Positions 28,028 to 36,672 of a DNA stretch of 64,000 bases are shown here, one piece after another (the stretch's first letter is position 1; every line of letters begins with the position of its first letter). The stretch comes from Hyphomicrobiales bacterium (GTDB taxonomy: Bacteria > Pseudomonadota > Alphaproteobacteria > Rhizobiales > Rhizobiaceae): NCBI GenBank assembly GCA_900468805.1, contig UEIF01000004.1:250951-314950 (forward strand), read 5' to 3'. The notes under the pieces were generated by a model. It saw only the letters and a list, made by a program, of their open reading frames with translations. It did not search any database and was not told the DNA's origin. The position numbers were made by a program, and so were the translations under genes.

Positions 28028-28174
28028 ATGAACTTCTCACGCTCTTTCAATAACTGGCGCAAGTATCGTCAGACGATTACGGAACTTGGCCGCATGACCA
28101 ACCGCGAATTGCATGATCTCGGCATCGACCGTTCGGACATCCATCGCGTTGCTCGCGAAGCTTCCGCCCGCTAA
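28028..28174 (+). CDS. DUF1127 small protein
   Basis: 48 residues: a short amphipathic start (MNFSRSFNNWRKYRQTITEL) and the DUF1127 core GRMTNRELHDLGIDRSDI. AAAGGGG lies 6 bases before the ATG. DUF1127 proteins are arginine-rich, and some are reported to bind RNA and to affect phosphate and carbon uptake or small-RNA turnover in alphaproteobacteria. The 3' UTR contains a hairpin with a CCTCCCA loop, and an anti-SD sRNA lies 425 bases upstream. Confidence 0.92.
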   Translation: MNFSRSFNNWRKYRQTITELGRMTNRELHDLGIDRSDIHRVAREASAR

Positions 28175-28180
28175 GTACAG

Positions 28181-28254
28181 GTAATCGCTGCTCCTCCCAA
28201 GCAGATTGCCTTCCCAAAACGCCTGCTGCCTCCGCAGCGGGCGTTTTCTTTTTG
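28181..28254 (+). ncRNA. Possible 3'-UTR-derived anti-SD RNA of the DUF1127 mRNA
   Basis: Starting a few bases after the DUF1127 stop, CTGCT/AGCAG closes the loop CCTCCCA (28188-28204). It is followed by a strong terminator AAAACGCCTGCTG/CAGCGGGCGTTTT (28216-28247, one G-T pair) with loop CCTCCG and then CTTTTT. The wording CTCCTCCC repeats the motif of the upstream sRNA. The DUF1127-linked CcsR RNAs of Rhodobacter have the same arrangement. Whether it is processed from the mRNA is inference. Confidence 0.55.
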
Positions 28255-28467
28255 CCGGCTGGTCAGGCTGCCGCAAAAGTTGCGGAAGTATTAATTCTCG
28301 GCCCGCTCAAAAATCGCGCGCTGCATAATTAGCAGGCATAAGAGTGCACAATTGCATAGCAGCCGCCTTTTATTTGCACTGCACAATATCAGGGACCTCC
28401 ACTATATAGATATCAACCGCAGAGACGGCGATCCCGCCGCTCGCGCAAGACATCCGAGGAAAAGACC

Positions 28468-28611
28468 ATGAACCCGATCCGCATTGCAAAGAGCTGGATT
28501 AGCTACCGCCGCACGCTCAACGAACTGGGCAACCTGTCCAACCAGACCCTGTCCGATATCGGCGTCAGCCGTTACGACATCCGCAACATCGCATCCCGCT
28601 CGTTCCGCTAA
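28468..28611 (+). CDS. DUF1127 small protein
   Basis: 47 residues, MNPIRIAKSWISYRRTLNEL, then GNLSNQTLSDIGVSRYDI and a basic end. It is a diverged second copy of the DUF1127 gene at 28028, with the same length and the same core spacing. GAGGAAAAG precedes the ATG. It has its own terminator, and the 293-base gap between the two copies makes separate transcription likely. Confidence 0.92.
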   Translation: MNPIRIAKSWISYRRTLNELGNLSNQTLSDIGVSRYDIRNIASRSFR

Positions 28612-28635
28612 ATAGCGAGCAGACTATTATCCAAG

Positions 28636-28658
28636 ACGGCGCCATCGGGCGCCGTTTT
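28636..28658 (+). terminator. Rho-independent terminator of second DUF1127 gene
   Basis: ACGGCGCC and GGCGCCGT form an eight-base-pair GC-rich stem with loop ATCG, followed by TTTCGTTTTC. It is 24 bases after the stop codon. Confidence 0.8.
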
Positions 28659-28737
28659 CGTTTTCGGGCTTTGCTGACGCCTTTGTCGGAACCCAACAGC
28701 CTTCCGGCAGTTCTCCTTCACGAAAGGAGACCATCCC

Positions 28738-28977
28738 ATGACAAACGAACTCAACGCCGGTTTCACCGGCCAGCCGACGAACAAGCCCGAGGGCATTCGC
28801 AAGGCCGCTTCGAATACCGCCTCCGTAGTCAGGCGCGAGGTGCAGGCCGTTGCAGCGGGTGCTGCCAATCATCCTCATACCGCAAGCTCCGTGGTTGTCG
28901 GTATCGGCCTGCTCGCTTTCAGCATCGGCTACCTGCTCGGCCGCCAATCCGTCGAGACGAGCCGTTTCTGGAGGTGA
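28738..28977 (+). CDS. Small membrane protein
   Basis: 79 residues. A polar N-terminal half (AGFTGQPTNKPEGIRKAASN) resembles ElaB/YqjD-type ribosome-linked membrane mini-proteins only loosely. One C-terminal transmembrane helix follows, SSVVVGIGLLAFSIGYLLG, ending in RQSVETSRFWR. AAAGGAG lies before the ATG. The last codons contain the ribosome site of the next gene. Function unknown. Confidence 0.78.
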   Translation: MTNELNAGFTGQPTNKPEGIRKAASNTASVVRREVQAVAAGAANHPHTASSVVVGIGLLAFSIGYLLGRQSVETSRFWR

Positions 28978-28981
28978 CATC

Positions 28982-29296
28982 GTGGCTGGAACTATTCTCG
29001 AAAAAGCAACGGATGATGCGCGGGCAGAAGACAGCCCGACGGCCGACGCGCGTCGGCGCGAAATTGCGGAGCAAACCTCCCAGGCCTTGAGTGCCAGGCG
29101 TAGGAGCACTCAATCCGCAAAGGGTGAAATCGACACTTTCAACGAACATACGGAAGAAACGACCTCCGACAATCTTCCGAACCTTGCTGCACAACGCGAG
29201 GCGGTGCGGGAACATGGCGACGTTTATATTGTCGATACCGATCTCGAAGATGCCGACCAGCGCGAGGCATCGCCAGGAACAAGAGAGCAGAGCTAG
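28982..29296 (+). CDS. Small acidic hypothetical protein
   Basis: 104 residues from GTG 28982, which follows GGAGGTGA; that Shine-Dalgarno sequence is formed by the last codons and stop of the gene before. The chain is hydrophilic and probably disordered (DARAEDSPTADARRREIAEQ, VYIVDTDLEDADQ). A longer frame upstream has no support. The overlap of stop and ribosome site suggests co-translation with the small membrane protein. Confidence 0.7.
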   Translation: MAGTILEKATDDARAEDSPTADARRREIAEQTSQALSARRRSTQSAKGEIDTFNEHTEETTSDNLPNLAAQREAVREHGDVYIVDTDLEDADQREASPGTREQS

Positions 29297-29370
29297 TAAT
29301 CTAGCACGGGTGAAGGGCCGCTTTCGATTCTGCAGTTGGATCACGTCTGCCGGCGTGATATCAGCCGTCA

Positions 29371-30804
29371 ATGACCCAGAACTCCTCATATTCCCCTATC
29401 CACGTCATCGGCGGCGGGCTCGCCGGCTCCGAAGCTGCATGGCAGATCGCCAGTGCCGGCGTGCCTGTCATCCTGCATGAAATGCGTGGCGTGCGCGGCA
29501 CGGACGCACACAAGACCGATGGACTTGCAGAGCTCGTCTGCTCCAACTCCTTCCGCTCTGACGATGCCACCAGCAACGCCGTCGGCGTTATCCATGCGGA
29601 AATGCGCATGGCTGGCTCACTGATCATGGCGTCGGCCGACAAACATCAGGTGCCGGCAGGTGGCGCACTGGCCGTCGACCGCGATGGCTTCTCGGATGCC
29701 GTGACCAAGGCGATCCACGACAATCCGCTGATCACGGTCGTGCGCGAGGAGATCTCCGGCCTGCCGCCGAAGGAATGGGATCTGGCGGTTATCGCCACCG
29801 GCCCGCTGACTGCCCCCTCGCTTGCGAGCGCCATCCAGGCCGAAACCGGTGCGGACGCTCTCGCCTTCTTCGATGCGATCGCGCCGATCGTCTATCGCGA
29901 CAGCATCGACATGAATATCTGCTGGTATCAGTCCCGCTACGACAAGGTCGGTCCCGGCGGTACGGGCAAGGACTATATCAATTGCCCGATGACTGAAGAG
30001 CAATACAACGCTTTCGTTGACGCGCTGATCGCCGGCGATACCGTCGGCTTCAAGGAGTGGGAAGGCACGCCCTATTTCGACGGGTGCCTGCCGATCGAGG
30101 TCATGGCCGAGCGCGGGCGTGAGACGCTGCGTCATGGGCCGATGAAGCCGATGGGCCTGACCAATGCGCATAACCCGACCGTGAAAGCCTATGCCGTCGT
30201 GCAGCTTCGCCAGGACAATGCGCTCGGCACGCTCTACAACATGGTCGGCTTCCAGACGAAGCTGAAATATGGCGCCCAGGCCGATATCATCCGCATGATC
30301 CCAGGGCTTGAGAATGCCGAATTCGCCCGGCTCGGCGGTCTGCATCGCAACACCTACATCAACTCGCCCACCCTGCTCGACCCGTCGCTGACGCTGAAAT
30401 CGCGGCCGGGCCTGCGCTTTGCCGGTCAGATCACCGGCTGCGAGGGTTATGTGGAAAGCGCAAGCGTCGGGCTGCTCGCCGGCCGCTTTGCCGCTGCCGA
30501 ACGCAAGGGAGAGGCGGTTTCCCTTCCTCCGGTAACAACGGCGCTCGGCTCGCTACTCGGCCACATCACCGGCGGCCATATCGTCACCGATGAGGAGCCG
30601 GGTAAACGCTCCTTCCAGCCAATGAATATCAATTTCGGGCTATTTCCTGAGCTTCAGCCGGGTTCGATCGTCAAGCCTGAAGGCGTCAAGCGCTTCCGAG
30701 GCAAGGATAAGACGATCATGAAGCGTCAGCTGATCGCCAAGCGGGCTCTTTCAGATTGCGCCGCCTGGCTTGGACAGGATGTCGAGCTCGCCGAAAGCGC
30801 CTGA
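29371..30804 (+). CDS. trmFO: FAD-dependent tRNA (uracil-54-C5)-methyltransferase, folate dependent
   Basis: 477 residues. The FAD motif [18 protein letters not shown] starts at about residue 10. Typical TrmFO parts are [34 protein letters not shown] and [11 protein letters not shown]. It makes ribothymidine-54 in the T loop of tRNA with methylene-tetrahydrofolate and FADH2, in place of SAM-dependent TrmA. It ends 2 bases from the convergent gene at 30807. Confidence 0.95.
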   Translation: MTQNSSYSPIHVIGGGLAGSEAAWQIASAGVPVILHEMRGVRGTDAHKTDGLAELVCSNSFRSDDATSNAVGVIHAEMRMAGSLIMASADKHQVPAGGALAVDRDGFSDAVTKAIHDNPLITVVREEISGLPPKEWDLAVIATGPLTAPSLASAIQAETGADALAFFDAIAPIVYRDSIDMNICWYQSRYDKVGPGGTGKDYINCPMTEEQYNAFVDALIAGDTVGFKEWEGTPYFDGCLPIEVMAERGRETLRHGPMKPMGLTNAHNPTVKAYAVVQLRQDNALGTLYNMVGFQTKLKYGAQADIIRMIPGLENAEFARLGGLHRNTYINSPTLLDPSLTLKSRPGLRFAGQITGCEGYVESASVGLLAGRFAAAERKGEAVSLPPVTTALGSLLGHITGGHIVTDEEPGKRSFQPMNINFGLFPELQPGSIVKPEGVKRFRGKDKTIMKRQLIAKRALSDCAAWLGQDVELAESA

Positions 30805-30806
30805 GA

Positions 30807-31274
30807 TTAGTGGCCGTTCACCGCCGAGCTATTCGGCACAGGCAGCTCCTTATCCTGCTCGGCAACATAGTTGCCAAGCAGCCAGAGCGAGACTTCTGAC
30901 GCTTCCTTGGCAGAAGCGAACTCGTAGGTGCCGTTGTGATGGGACGCGCTGGCAAATTCGATGCTCAGCCCTCTGCCCGTTTCAGAAGCCAGAACACGCA
31001 CCGTGCCCGGCTCGATCAGATGGCAGGCGAAATGGCGCGACATGTTACGCATGAAGCCCGCCTTGTTATCATGCAGACGCACGAAGACGGCCTGCCCATC
31101 GACTGTCGCCTGAAGCTGGCGGATTGCCTCATTGGGGAATGCGCGGCCGAATTCGATGATGGCAAGGCCCGTGTCGTGCAGGCCATCTTCCTTGTTCTGC
31201 GCAGCCATGCGCGTCGCCACGAAGGCGATGAAGATGACGATGGCGAAAAGAACGCACCAGACGATAATGCCCAC
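30807..31274 (-). CDS. Hypothetical membrane-anchored protein
   Basis: 155 residues. One N-terminal transmembrane helix (IVWCVLFAIVIFIAFVATRM) is followed by a soluble domain without a motif I know: LAIIEFGRAFPNEAIRQLQ, FVRLHDNKAGFMRNMSRHFA and LSIEFASASHHNG. It appears to be conserved as a hypothetical protein in Rhizobiaceae. It lies downstream of the secDF operon on the same strand with a 69-base gap and might be read through from it. Confidence 0.75.
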   Translation of the reverse strand: MGIIVWCVLFAIVIFIAFVATRMAAQNKEDGLHDTGLAIIEFGRAFPNEAIRQLQATVDGQAVFVRLHDNKAGFMRNMSRHFACHLIEPGTVRVLASETGRGLSIEFASASHHNGTYEFASAKEASEVSLWLLGNYVAEQDKELPVPNSSAVNGH

Positions 31275-31343
31275 GCGGTTTCTCCGTTTAAAATGGGGTT
31301 ATGCCCGACATAACGCACGAGACTTGCGCGAGTTTGACCGTTG

Positions 31344-32192
31344 TCAGATTTTCTTGCGTATTCCGGCAAGTGCCATGCGCATCTGACGGCGCCATTGCGG
31401 CTGCTGTAGCGAGCCTTCCAGAATGGCTGCACCGCGCTTCTGCGCCTTGATCAGCACAGGTTCGGCAAGTGCGACCGGCAAGAAGGCCGGCACGATAACC
31501 GGCGACAGTACGGAAGCCCGTGCCTTGGCAAGATGATCGCGCCCGAGCCCGGCAAAGGCCTCGATCGCTGCTGCAATGCGCGGTTTGTCCGCACCGGCCA
31601 GGAAGGTTTCCCGGTCGAGGCCTGTCGCCGAGAGAATTTCAAGCGGGATATAGATCTGGCCGCGGCGCTGATGGAGCGGCATCAGCAGCAGCATGCCTGA
31701 TATCGACTGCGCCACACCGGCATGACCGGCAGCATCGGCGGATTTCATCGCTTCCTCGGGCGAGAGGACGAGGCCTGCAAGCTGGATCAGCGCCGAGGCG
31801 GTTTCACCTGCATAGCCTTCCAGCGAGGTGCGGCTTTCCATCGGGTCGTCGTATAGGTCGAAGATTCGGGCCTCAATCATGTTGACGAGCGTCTGGCGCG
31901 GAAGCCGGTGCGTCTCGACGGCCGAAAGAAGTGCAGCCGCCAGCGGATTGGCTTCTATCGAACCGTGCGCATTGCCCTCCAGAAGGTCGCGCCAATACTG
32001 CATGCGGATTTCGCCGGGCAGCGGTTCGTGCACGAGATCGCGGATGCGGGCAAGCTCGGCATTGAAGGCATAGAGGGCAGCAAGCGCACCGCGCTTGTCT
32101 TCGGGCGATAGCAGGCAGGCTAGGTAGCGGTCGCGATCGGTGTCGCGTAGCATCGCCAGGCTGATATCCTGGCTCGTCTTCACGTCTGCCAT
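31344..32192 (-). CDS. Squalene/phytoene synthase-fold protein, NDUFAF6-like
   Basis: 282 residues. The isoprenoid-synthase fold shows in YLACLLSPEDKRGALAALYA, FNAELARIRDLVHEP, IRMQYWRD and YAGETASALIQLAG. The Asp-rich motifs needed for prenyl diphosphate binding are absent: the first is reduced to RIRDLVHE, and the second region AGVAQSISGMLLLMPLHQRR has no DxxxD. The same losses and the wording FN-ELA and RMQ-W mark mitochondrial NDUFAF6, a complex I assembly factor. Two bases separate it from the NDUFAF3-like gene. It is likely to act in complex I assembly rather than in terpene synthesis, by inference. Confidence 0.85.
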   Translation of the reverse strand: MADVKTSQDISLAMLRDTDRDRYLACLLSPEDKRGALAALYAFNAELARIRDLVHEPLPGEIRMQYWRDLLEGNAHGSIEANPLAAALLSAVETHRLPRQTLVNMIEARIFDLYDDPMESRTSLEGYAGETASALIQLAGLVLSPEEAMKSADAAGHAGVAQSISGMLLLMPLHQRRGQIYIPLEILSATGLDRETFLAGADKPRIAAAIEAFAGLGRDHLAKARASVLSPVIVPAFLPVALAEPVLIKAQKRGAAILEGSLQQPQWRRQMRMALAGIRKKI

Positions 32193-32194
32193 GA

Positions 32195-32581
32195 TCAGAC
32201 CGCGATCAGGGCTGCGGCAACGGCTCGCTGTTCGGCAAGCATGATGTTGAAGGTGCGCACGGCAGCACCCGTGCTCATCGGATCGGAGGAAATGCCACGT
32301 GCCTTTAGGGCGGCACGCAATTCCGCGGGCAGGCGGCGAAGCTCTGTGCCGGTGCCGACGAGCAGCACTTCGATATCGGCGGCTTCATCGAGCACACGGC
32401 GGAAGTTTTCCACCGACAACGGCTTCGTCATATCCATATCCCAGCCATGAATGCCCGAGGGCAGGCAAAGGATGGAGCCGCGATGCGACATATCCGCAAA
32501 GCGGAAGCCGCCATTACCATAGGTGTCGATGGGAGCCCGGCCCGGGAAATGGGCGTCGCGGATTTCAATGCCTTTTGCCAT
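32195..32581 (-). CDS. Mth938-domain protein, NDUFAF3-like
   Basis: 128 residues of the Mth938/DUF498 family, which includes the human complex I assembly factor NDUFAF3. Seen are PIDTYGNGGFRFADMSHRGS, PSGIHGWDM, VEVLLVGTGTELR-type (here IEVLLVGTGTELRRLP) and MSTGAAVRTFNIMLAEQR. It starts 4 bases after secDF and ends 2 bases before the NDUFAF6-like gene, so it belongs to the yajC-secDF transcript. Confidence 0.9.
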   Translation of the reverse strand: MAKGIEIRDAHFPGRAPIDTYGNGGFRFADMSHRGSILCLPSGIHGWDMDMTKPLSVENFRRVLDEAADIEVLLVGTGTELRRLPAELRAALKARGISSDPMSTGAAVRTFNIMLAEQRAVAAALIAV

Positions 32582-32585
32582 GTAC

Positions 32586-35105
32586 CTATACCGCCGGCTT
32601 GCCGGATTTCATGCTGATGTCGCCCTCGTCCTCGCCACCGGTCTCCCGGCGCAGCCGGAAGATGATGAGAACGGGCGCTGCTATATAGATGGAGGAGAAT
32701 GTTCCAAGCGCAACGCCGAAGAGCATGGTGAAGGTGAAGGAGCGGATCACGGCGCCGCCGAAAATATAGAGCGCGAAAAGCGCCAGCAATGTCGTGGCAG
32801 CCGTCAGAATGGTGCGCGACAGCGTCTGGTTGATCGCCGCATCGATCAGGATCGGCAGTGGCATCTTCCTGTAGCGCTTCAGGTTCTCGCGCATGCGATC
32901 GTAGACGACGACGGTATCGTTCAGCGAATAACCGACGACAGTCAGAAGTGCGGCCACGCTTGTCAGATTGAATTCCATGCCCGTCAGCACGAAGAGGCCG
33001 AGCATGATGATGACGTCGTGCAGCGTCGCAACGATCGCACCAACCGCAAACTGCCATTCGAAGCGGATCCAGATATAGACCAGGATGGCAAATAGCGCGG
33101 CAAGGATGCCGATCGTCGCCAGCATCGTCAGCTCGCCCGAAACAGCCGGCCCGACCACCTCGACGCGGCGAAAATCGTAATCCTCGGCCAGTTCGCCACG
33201 AATGAATGTCGCGACCGATTGCTCGGCGTTTTCGCCGCCGTCCTGGGAGCCGACACGGATCAGGGCGTTGGTGGCATTGCCGATCCGCTCGACGCGCACC
33301 GGTCCGAGGTTCAGCTCATTGAGACGGGCGCTCAGATCGGCAATATCGGCATTGCCCTGCTTCGCCTTGACCTCGACCAGCGAACCGCCGGTGAAATCGA
33401 TGCCGAGATGCAGGCCGACCGAGGCGAAGGCGAGCATGGCGGCGATGCAAAGTACGGCCGATCCCGTGAAGACATAGCGGCGGATACCCATGAAACGGAT
33501 ATTGGCGTGCTCGAACAGGCCGGTCAGCGCGCTCTTCGGCAGATGGCGCGGCTGGCGTCTTGCAAGCCAGGCGGCCACGAAGCCCCGCGTCAGCGTGAAA
33601 GCCGTCAAGATCGTCGTGAGGATGCCGACGGCCAACGTCACGGCAAAGCCGCGGATGGATTCGCTGCCGACGAAGAACAGGATGACGGCGGCGATGAAGA
33701 TCGTGACATTGGCATCGACGATAGTGGCGAAGGCGCGCGAGAAGCCGCGCTCGACCGCCTGGGCGAAGGTGGAATGCGGTACCCTCTCCTCTTCACGAAT
33801 GCGCTCGTAGATCAGCACGTTGGAATCCACCGCCATGCCGACGATCAGCACAAGGCCGGCAATGCCTGGAAGTGTAAGGGTCGCACCGGCAACGCTTAAG
33901 ACCGCAACGATCAGCACCAGATTGAAGAACAGTGAAACGACGGCGATGATGCCGAGGATGCGGTAGAGCGCTATCATCAGCGCTGCGACAAGCACCACTG
34001 CGACAATGCCGGCAGCTAGACCAGAGAAAACGGATTCGGAGCCGAAAACCGGGCTGACGGTGCGCTCTTCAACCGATGTCAGCGTCGCCGGCAGCGCGCC
34101 GGCCCGAAGCATGATGGCCAGATCCTCAACGCCTTCTTCGGAGAAATTGGCTGATATCTCACCACGTCCGTCCGTGATCGGCGTTTCAATGACCGGATTT
34201 GCCATCACCTGATCGTCGAAGACGATGGCGAGATGTTTTCCGACATTGGCCGTCGTTGCCTGCGCAAGGCGTTGCGCAGCATCGGCATTCAGCCGGTAGA
34301 CGACCGCACTATCCTGCGTCTGCGGATCTGTCTTTGTATCGACCTCGGCAAAATCTGCGCCTGTCGCAATCACGCCGCGATCGACCAGATAGGGGATCGG
34401 CGGGTCATCCAGTGAGTAGAGTATCTGCGATGTCGCGGGCCAGCGGCCGGCAAGCGCTTGCTGGCCGGTCATGCTCTCATCGATCAGGTGGAAGGAGAGT
34501 GCGGCGGGCTCGTTCAGCAGGTTCTTCAACCGCTCGGCATCGACGGAGCCCAACACCTGCACGGCGATACGGTCATCGCGATCGGGGCGGACAGTGAAGT
34601 TCTCCTTGCCGAAGCCGGCGATACGGCGGGCGACGATATCGAGCGAGCGGGTCTGTGCTGCAACCGTATCGGCATCGATCGCCTTGTCGGAAATCTGCAG
34701 CGTCAACTGGCCATCATCGCTTTTCTGGAGCGAGACATCGGCTGAAGTCAGCAGTTGCAGGAGGTCCGCTGCGGCCGGGAGCTGAGCCGTATCGGCAACC
34801 TTGACCGTGACCGTCTGCCCGTTGCCGGCCAGACCCGTATAACGGATGCCGGCACCGCGGAGTTTGTCCCGCACGCCGGCGACGGTTGCCTCGAGCCGAT
34901 CCTTGATGATGTCGGAGCGTTCGAGGCGAAGGACGATATGCGAGCCACCCTGAAGATCGAGACCGAGGGTAACGCGGTCCTGCCGGACCCAGCCCGGCAG
35001 GGAGGAAAGCTGCGCCGGGCTCAGAAGATTGGGAGCAGCGACGACGACAGCGGCAATCGCAACCAACCAGATCAGAAGTGTTTTCAAGCGGGAAAAATGG
35101 AGCAT
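32586..35105 (-). CDS. secDF: Fused protein translocase subunit SecDF
   Basis: 839 residues joining SecD and SecF. SecD begins with a membrane helix, the VTLGLDLQGGSHIVLRLE motif (G48-G54) and a large periplasmic domain, then five more helices to about residue 515. SecF starts with its own first helix near 540 and IDFTGGSLVEVK at about 568. SecDF uses the proton gradient to complete Sec-dependent export. The fusion is common in rhizobia. yajC precedes it by 43 bases, and two complex I assembly factor homologues follow it. Confidence 0.95.
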   Translation of the reverse strand: MLHFSRLKTLLIWLVAIAAVVVAAPNLLSPAQLSSLPGWVRQDRVTLGLDLQGGSHIVLRLERSDIIKDRLEATVAGVRDKLRGAGIRYTGLAGNGQTVTVKVADTAQLPAAADLLQLLTSADVSLQKSDDGQLTLQISDKAIDADTVAAQTRSLDIVARRIAGFGKENFTVRPDRDDRIAVQVLGSVDAERLKNLLNEPAALSFHLIDESMTGQQALAGRWPATSQILYSLDDPPIPYLVDRGVIATGADFAEVDTKTDPQTQDSAVVYRLNADAAQRLAQATTANVGKHLAIVFDDQVMANPVIETPITDGRGEISANFSEEGVEDLAIMLRAGALPATLTSVEERTVSPVFGSESVFSGLAAGIVAVVLVAALMIALYRILGIIAVVSLFFNLVLIVAVLSVAGATLTLPGIAGLVLIVGMAVDSNVLIYERIREEERVPHSTFAQAVERGFSRAFATIVDANVTIFIAAVILFFVGSESIRGFAVTLAVGILTTILTAFTLTRGFVAAWLARRQPRHLPKSALTGLFEHANIRFMGIRRYVFTGSAVLCIAAMLAFASVGLHLGIDFTGGSLVEVKAKQGNADIADLSARLNELNLGPVRVERIGNATNALIRVGSQDGGENAEQSVATFIRGELAEDYDFRRVEVVGPAVSGELTMLATIGILAALFAILVYIWIRFEWQFAVGAIVATLHDVIIMLGLFVLTGMEFNLTSVAALLTVVGYSLNDTVVVYDRMRENLKRYRKMPLPILIDAAINQTLSRTILTAATTLLALFALYIFGGAVIRSFTFTMLFGVALGTFSSIYIAAPVLIIFRLRRETGGEDEGDISMKSGKPAV

Positions 35106-35148
35106 TCTCTCGACTATCTTCCGATCCGGCGGCGTTTGCTATTGCATG

Positions 35149-35496
35149 TTATGCTGCGTCGGCCTTGACCGGCTCACCCTTAACGCGGATTTCGGAAATG
35201 CCGGTCCGGACGATGCGCACGCGCACGCCTTCAGCGATTTCGACTTCGACTTCCTTCTCGTCGATAACCTTGGTGACTTTGCCGACGAGGCCGCCGCCGG
35301 TGACGATCTGGTCGCCGCGACGGATCGCCTTCAGGGTTTCCTCGCGCTTCTTGGCCTGCGCGCGCTGCGGGCGGATGAGCAGGAAATACCAGACCACCAT
35401 CAGCGGCACGAACAGGATGATCATTTCGAGGCCTGAACCGCCAAAAGCGCTCGTGGCGTCAGTTGCGCTCTGGGCAAATGCCGGGGTGATAAACAT
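35149..35496 (-). CDS. yajC: Preprotein translocase accessory subunit YajC
   Basis: 115 residues with a single transmembrane helix (LEMIILFVPLMVVWYFLLI) and the YajC signature RPQRAQAKKREETLKAIRRG, then GDQIVTGGGLVGKVTKV. YajC binds SecDF-YidC. It is the first gene of a four-gene minus-strand unit with secDF, the NDUFAF3-like gene and the NDUFAF6-like gene. Confidence 0.94.
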   Translation of the reverse strand: MFITPAFAQSATDATSAFGGSGLEMIILFVPLMVVWYFLLIRPQRAQAKKREETLKAIRRGDQIVTGGGLVGKVTKVIDEKEVEVEIAEGVRVRIVRTGISEIRVKGEPVKADAA

Positions 35497-35705
35497 GCTA
35501 AGCTCCTCAGGCTATGGGCGGCGGAAGCCCGCCTCTCTTTTCAAGTCGCCGGACTATAGTTGCAGCCTTGATGAATGCAACAAAAACAGCCGGAAAGCGT
35601 ACCGATTCCGCTGCCTCATAACCTTTCCGCTGTGGAAAGGCCATGCTACCCGGCATCAAAAAAGCGAAAGCGGATTATCGCTGCAATCTATGAAGGAGGC
35701 ACCCG

Positions 35706-36578
35706 ATGGCCGAGGAAATCAATAGTGTTCTGCTTCAAGAGTTGAAGAGGCTTGCGGACGCGGTCGAGCGGCTAGCGGGACCGGCGCCTGCCGTCAACGA
35801 CTGGAACGCGGCCGACTGCTTCGTCTGGTCCCCTGCCCGCCAGTACCTCCAGCCCGTTCAGCGCCCTAACCGGGTGGCGTTGACGCTTATTCGTGGCGTC
35901 GATCACGTGCGCGATATCCTGCACGAAAACACCGTGCGTTTTGCGGACGGCTATGCCGCCAACAACGTGCTGCTCTGGGGAGCGCGCGGCATGGGCAAGT
36001 CCTCGCTGGTCAAGGCCGTGCATGAAGATGTGCGCCGCGAGAGCGGCGTGTCGCTGAAGCTCGTCGAGGTGCATCGCGAGGATATTTCCAGCCTGCCGGC
36101 ACTTCTCGATCTGCTCAAGGATACGCCGCACCGCGTCATCGTTTTTTGCGACGATCTTTCCTTCGACCACGACGATACCGCCTACAAGTCGCTGAAGGCG
36201 GCGCTCGACGGTGGTGTGGAAGGGCGTCCGGACAATGTGCTGTTCTATGCCACCTCCAACCGGCGTCACCTGCTGCCGCGTCACATGATGGAGAACGAGC
36301 AGTCGACGGCGATCAATCCGTCCGAAGCCGTCGAGGAGAAGGTCTCGCTCTCCGACCGTTTCGGCCTGTGGCTCGGCTTCCACAAGTGCAGCCAGCAAGA
36401 CTATCTGACGATGATCGATGGTTATGCCGACCATTTCAAGCTCGGCCTCGATCGCGAGAAGATGCATGCCGAAGCGCTGGAATGGGCTACCACGCGCGGT
36501 GCCCGCTCCGGCCGCGTCGCATGGCAGTATATCCAGGATCTGGCGGGCCGCATGCGCGTCCATCTCGACCGCATCTGA
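35706..36578 (+). CDS. DUF815 AAA-type ATP-binding protein
   Basis: 290 residues. Walker A is GARGMGKSS (G92-S100), Walker B is HRVIVFCDDLSF, and sensor residues follow in NVLFYATSNRRHLLP. The length and these motifs match the DUF815 family of stand-alone AAA ATPases. The cellular role is not established. It is divergent from yajC by 209 bases and has a bidirectional terminator behind it. Confidence 0.9.
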   Translation: MAEEINSVLLQELKRLADAVERLAGPAPAVNDWNAADCFVWSPARQYLQPVQRPNRVALTLIRGVDHVRDILHENTVRFADGYAANNVLLWGARGMGKSSLVKAVHEDVRRESGVSLKLVEVHREDISSLPALLDLLKDTPHRVIVFCDDLSFDHDDTAYKSLKAALDGGVEGRPDNVLFYATSNRRHLLPRHMMENEQSTAINPSEAVEEKVSLSDRFGLWLGFHKCSQQDYLTMIDGYADHFKLGLDREKMHAEALEWATTRGARSGRVAWQYIQDLAGRMRVHLDRI

Positions 36579-36607
36579 GCATTTTGCGCGACGCGCCTCG
36601 AAACGAC

Positions 36608-36634
36608 AAAAGCCCGGCTGATGACCGGGCTTTT
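36608..36634. terminator. Bidirectional rho-independent terminator
   Basis: AAAAGCCCGG and CCGGGCTTTT form a ten-base-pair stem with loop CTGATGA between the convergent DUF815 and M23 genes. T tracts face both ways. Confidence 0.85.
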
Positions 36635-36672
36635 GCATTTTCCTGAGACGCTCTACCTACTCAGAAATATCG

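Noticed and set aside
31344..32192. Hopanoid gene hpnC or hpnD
   Set aside because: Missing Asp-rich motifs, no other hopanoid gene nearby, and position in the secDF operon.
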